Of a stretch of DNA of 13,333 bases, positions 13,236-13,333 are shown piece by piece. Each line of letters starts with the position of its first letter. Position 1 is the stretch's first letter. The notes beneath the pieces are model-generated. The model had not been told where the DNA came from, ran no database searches, and worked only from the letters and a program-made list of their open reading frames with translations. Where the stretch lies: positions 1 through 13,333 of the forward strand of contig OMXX01000100.1 of NCBI GenBank assembly GCA_900315105.1, in the 5' to 3' direction. Position numbers and translations under genes: made by a program. This DNA comes from an uncultured Prevotellaceae bacterium. Lineage in GTDB: Bacteria; Bacteroidota; Bacteroidia; Bacteroidales; Bacteroidaceae.

Positions 13236-13333
13236 TGTCTTATACTGAAATTGGTTTACACTTTTCTCAAACCAATTAAAGTATAAAAAATGAAACAACG
13301 AACCTTTTACAAGAAAGAAGACCGCATCTCGAT
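13236..13333 (+). mobile_element. Right contig end: probable IS terminus (98-bp inverted repeat copy)
   Basis: This is the exact reverse complement of 1-98. It contains TATACT and AATTGGTTT (13241-13257) pairing with AAACCAATT and AGTATA (13269-13285) around an 11-nt loop, with one 2-base mismatch, then the start of an outward reading frame. A hairpin placed between the IS edge and its transposase is known in several IS families to keep outside transcription from driving the transposase; that role is inferred here. Confidence 0.65.
13290..13333 (+). CDS. 5' fragment of a probable transposase (runs off right end)
   Basis: ATG at 13290 opens MKQRTFYKKEDRIS and the frame continues past the window. 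It is identical to the left-end fragment. The start is supported by its position just after the subterminal hairpin and by the A-rich TATAAAAA upstream. The product cannot be identified from 14 residues. Confidence 0.45.
   Translation, partial: MKQRTFYKKEDRIS

Overview
The window looks like a chromosomal contig from the Bacteroidota, most likely a Prevotella-type Bacteroidales. At least five promoters fit the phylum's sigma-ABfr pattern (TTTG or TATG, then 20 bases, then TAnnTTTG). The genes have AT-rich upstream regions with no strong Shine-Dalgarno sequences. The protein set is also typical: a large secreted protein with a TlpA-like thioredoxin domain, a YfhO-family membrane protein, and flotillin with an NfeD partner. 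No gene of a phage, plasmid or known defence system is seen.

Layout from left to right. Positions 1-98 and 13236-13333 are a perfect 98-bp inverted repeat. Each copy holds a hairpin and the first 14 codons of the same outward-facing reading frame, best explained as the ends of two copies of one insertion sequence where the assembly stopped. Inside lie: a minus-strand 770-aa exported thioredoxin-fold protein (173-2485); a 92-aa exported minus-strand ORF that may be a truncated relative (2783-3061); a 500-base stretch without a convincing gene but with repeats; tRNA-Pro(GGG) (3727-3800); a membrane-anchored or exported NUC1-type nuclease starting 3 nt after the tRNA (3804-4766); an NfeD-like membrane protein and flotillin pair (4943-6942) ending in a terminator; a YfhO-family polytopic membrane protein (7186-9699); a convergent family-4 glycosyltransferase (9797-10945, minus); and the ribosome-associated GTPase TypA/BipA (11256-13058) with a strong terminator.

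How the genes fit together. Most products act at the cell envelope: a periplasmic thioredoxin-like protein, an exported nuclease, a flotillin/NfeD membrane microdomain pair, a YfhO-like protein and a cytoplasmic sugar transferase. TypA is the only clear core-translation gene. Only the NfeD-flotillin pair is a convincing operon. The tRNA and the nuclease are probably transcribed together.

The most unusual feature is a family of intergenic elements built on a strict 7-bp period, present three times (about 3619-3716, 4755-4831 and 7081-7202). Each has an arm of GKCAAAR-like heptads followed by an inverted arm of GTCTTTA/GCCATTA-like heptads. Two copies also have a tail of TAAAT-type heptads. Two copies sit directly downstream of a promoter, so they should form the 5' end of the transcript (one leading into tRNA-Pro, one into yfhO). 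One copy supplies the last codons of the nuclease and another supplies the possible start codon of the yfhO-like gene.
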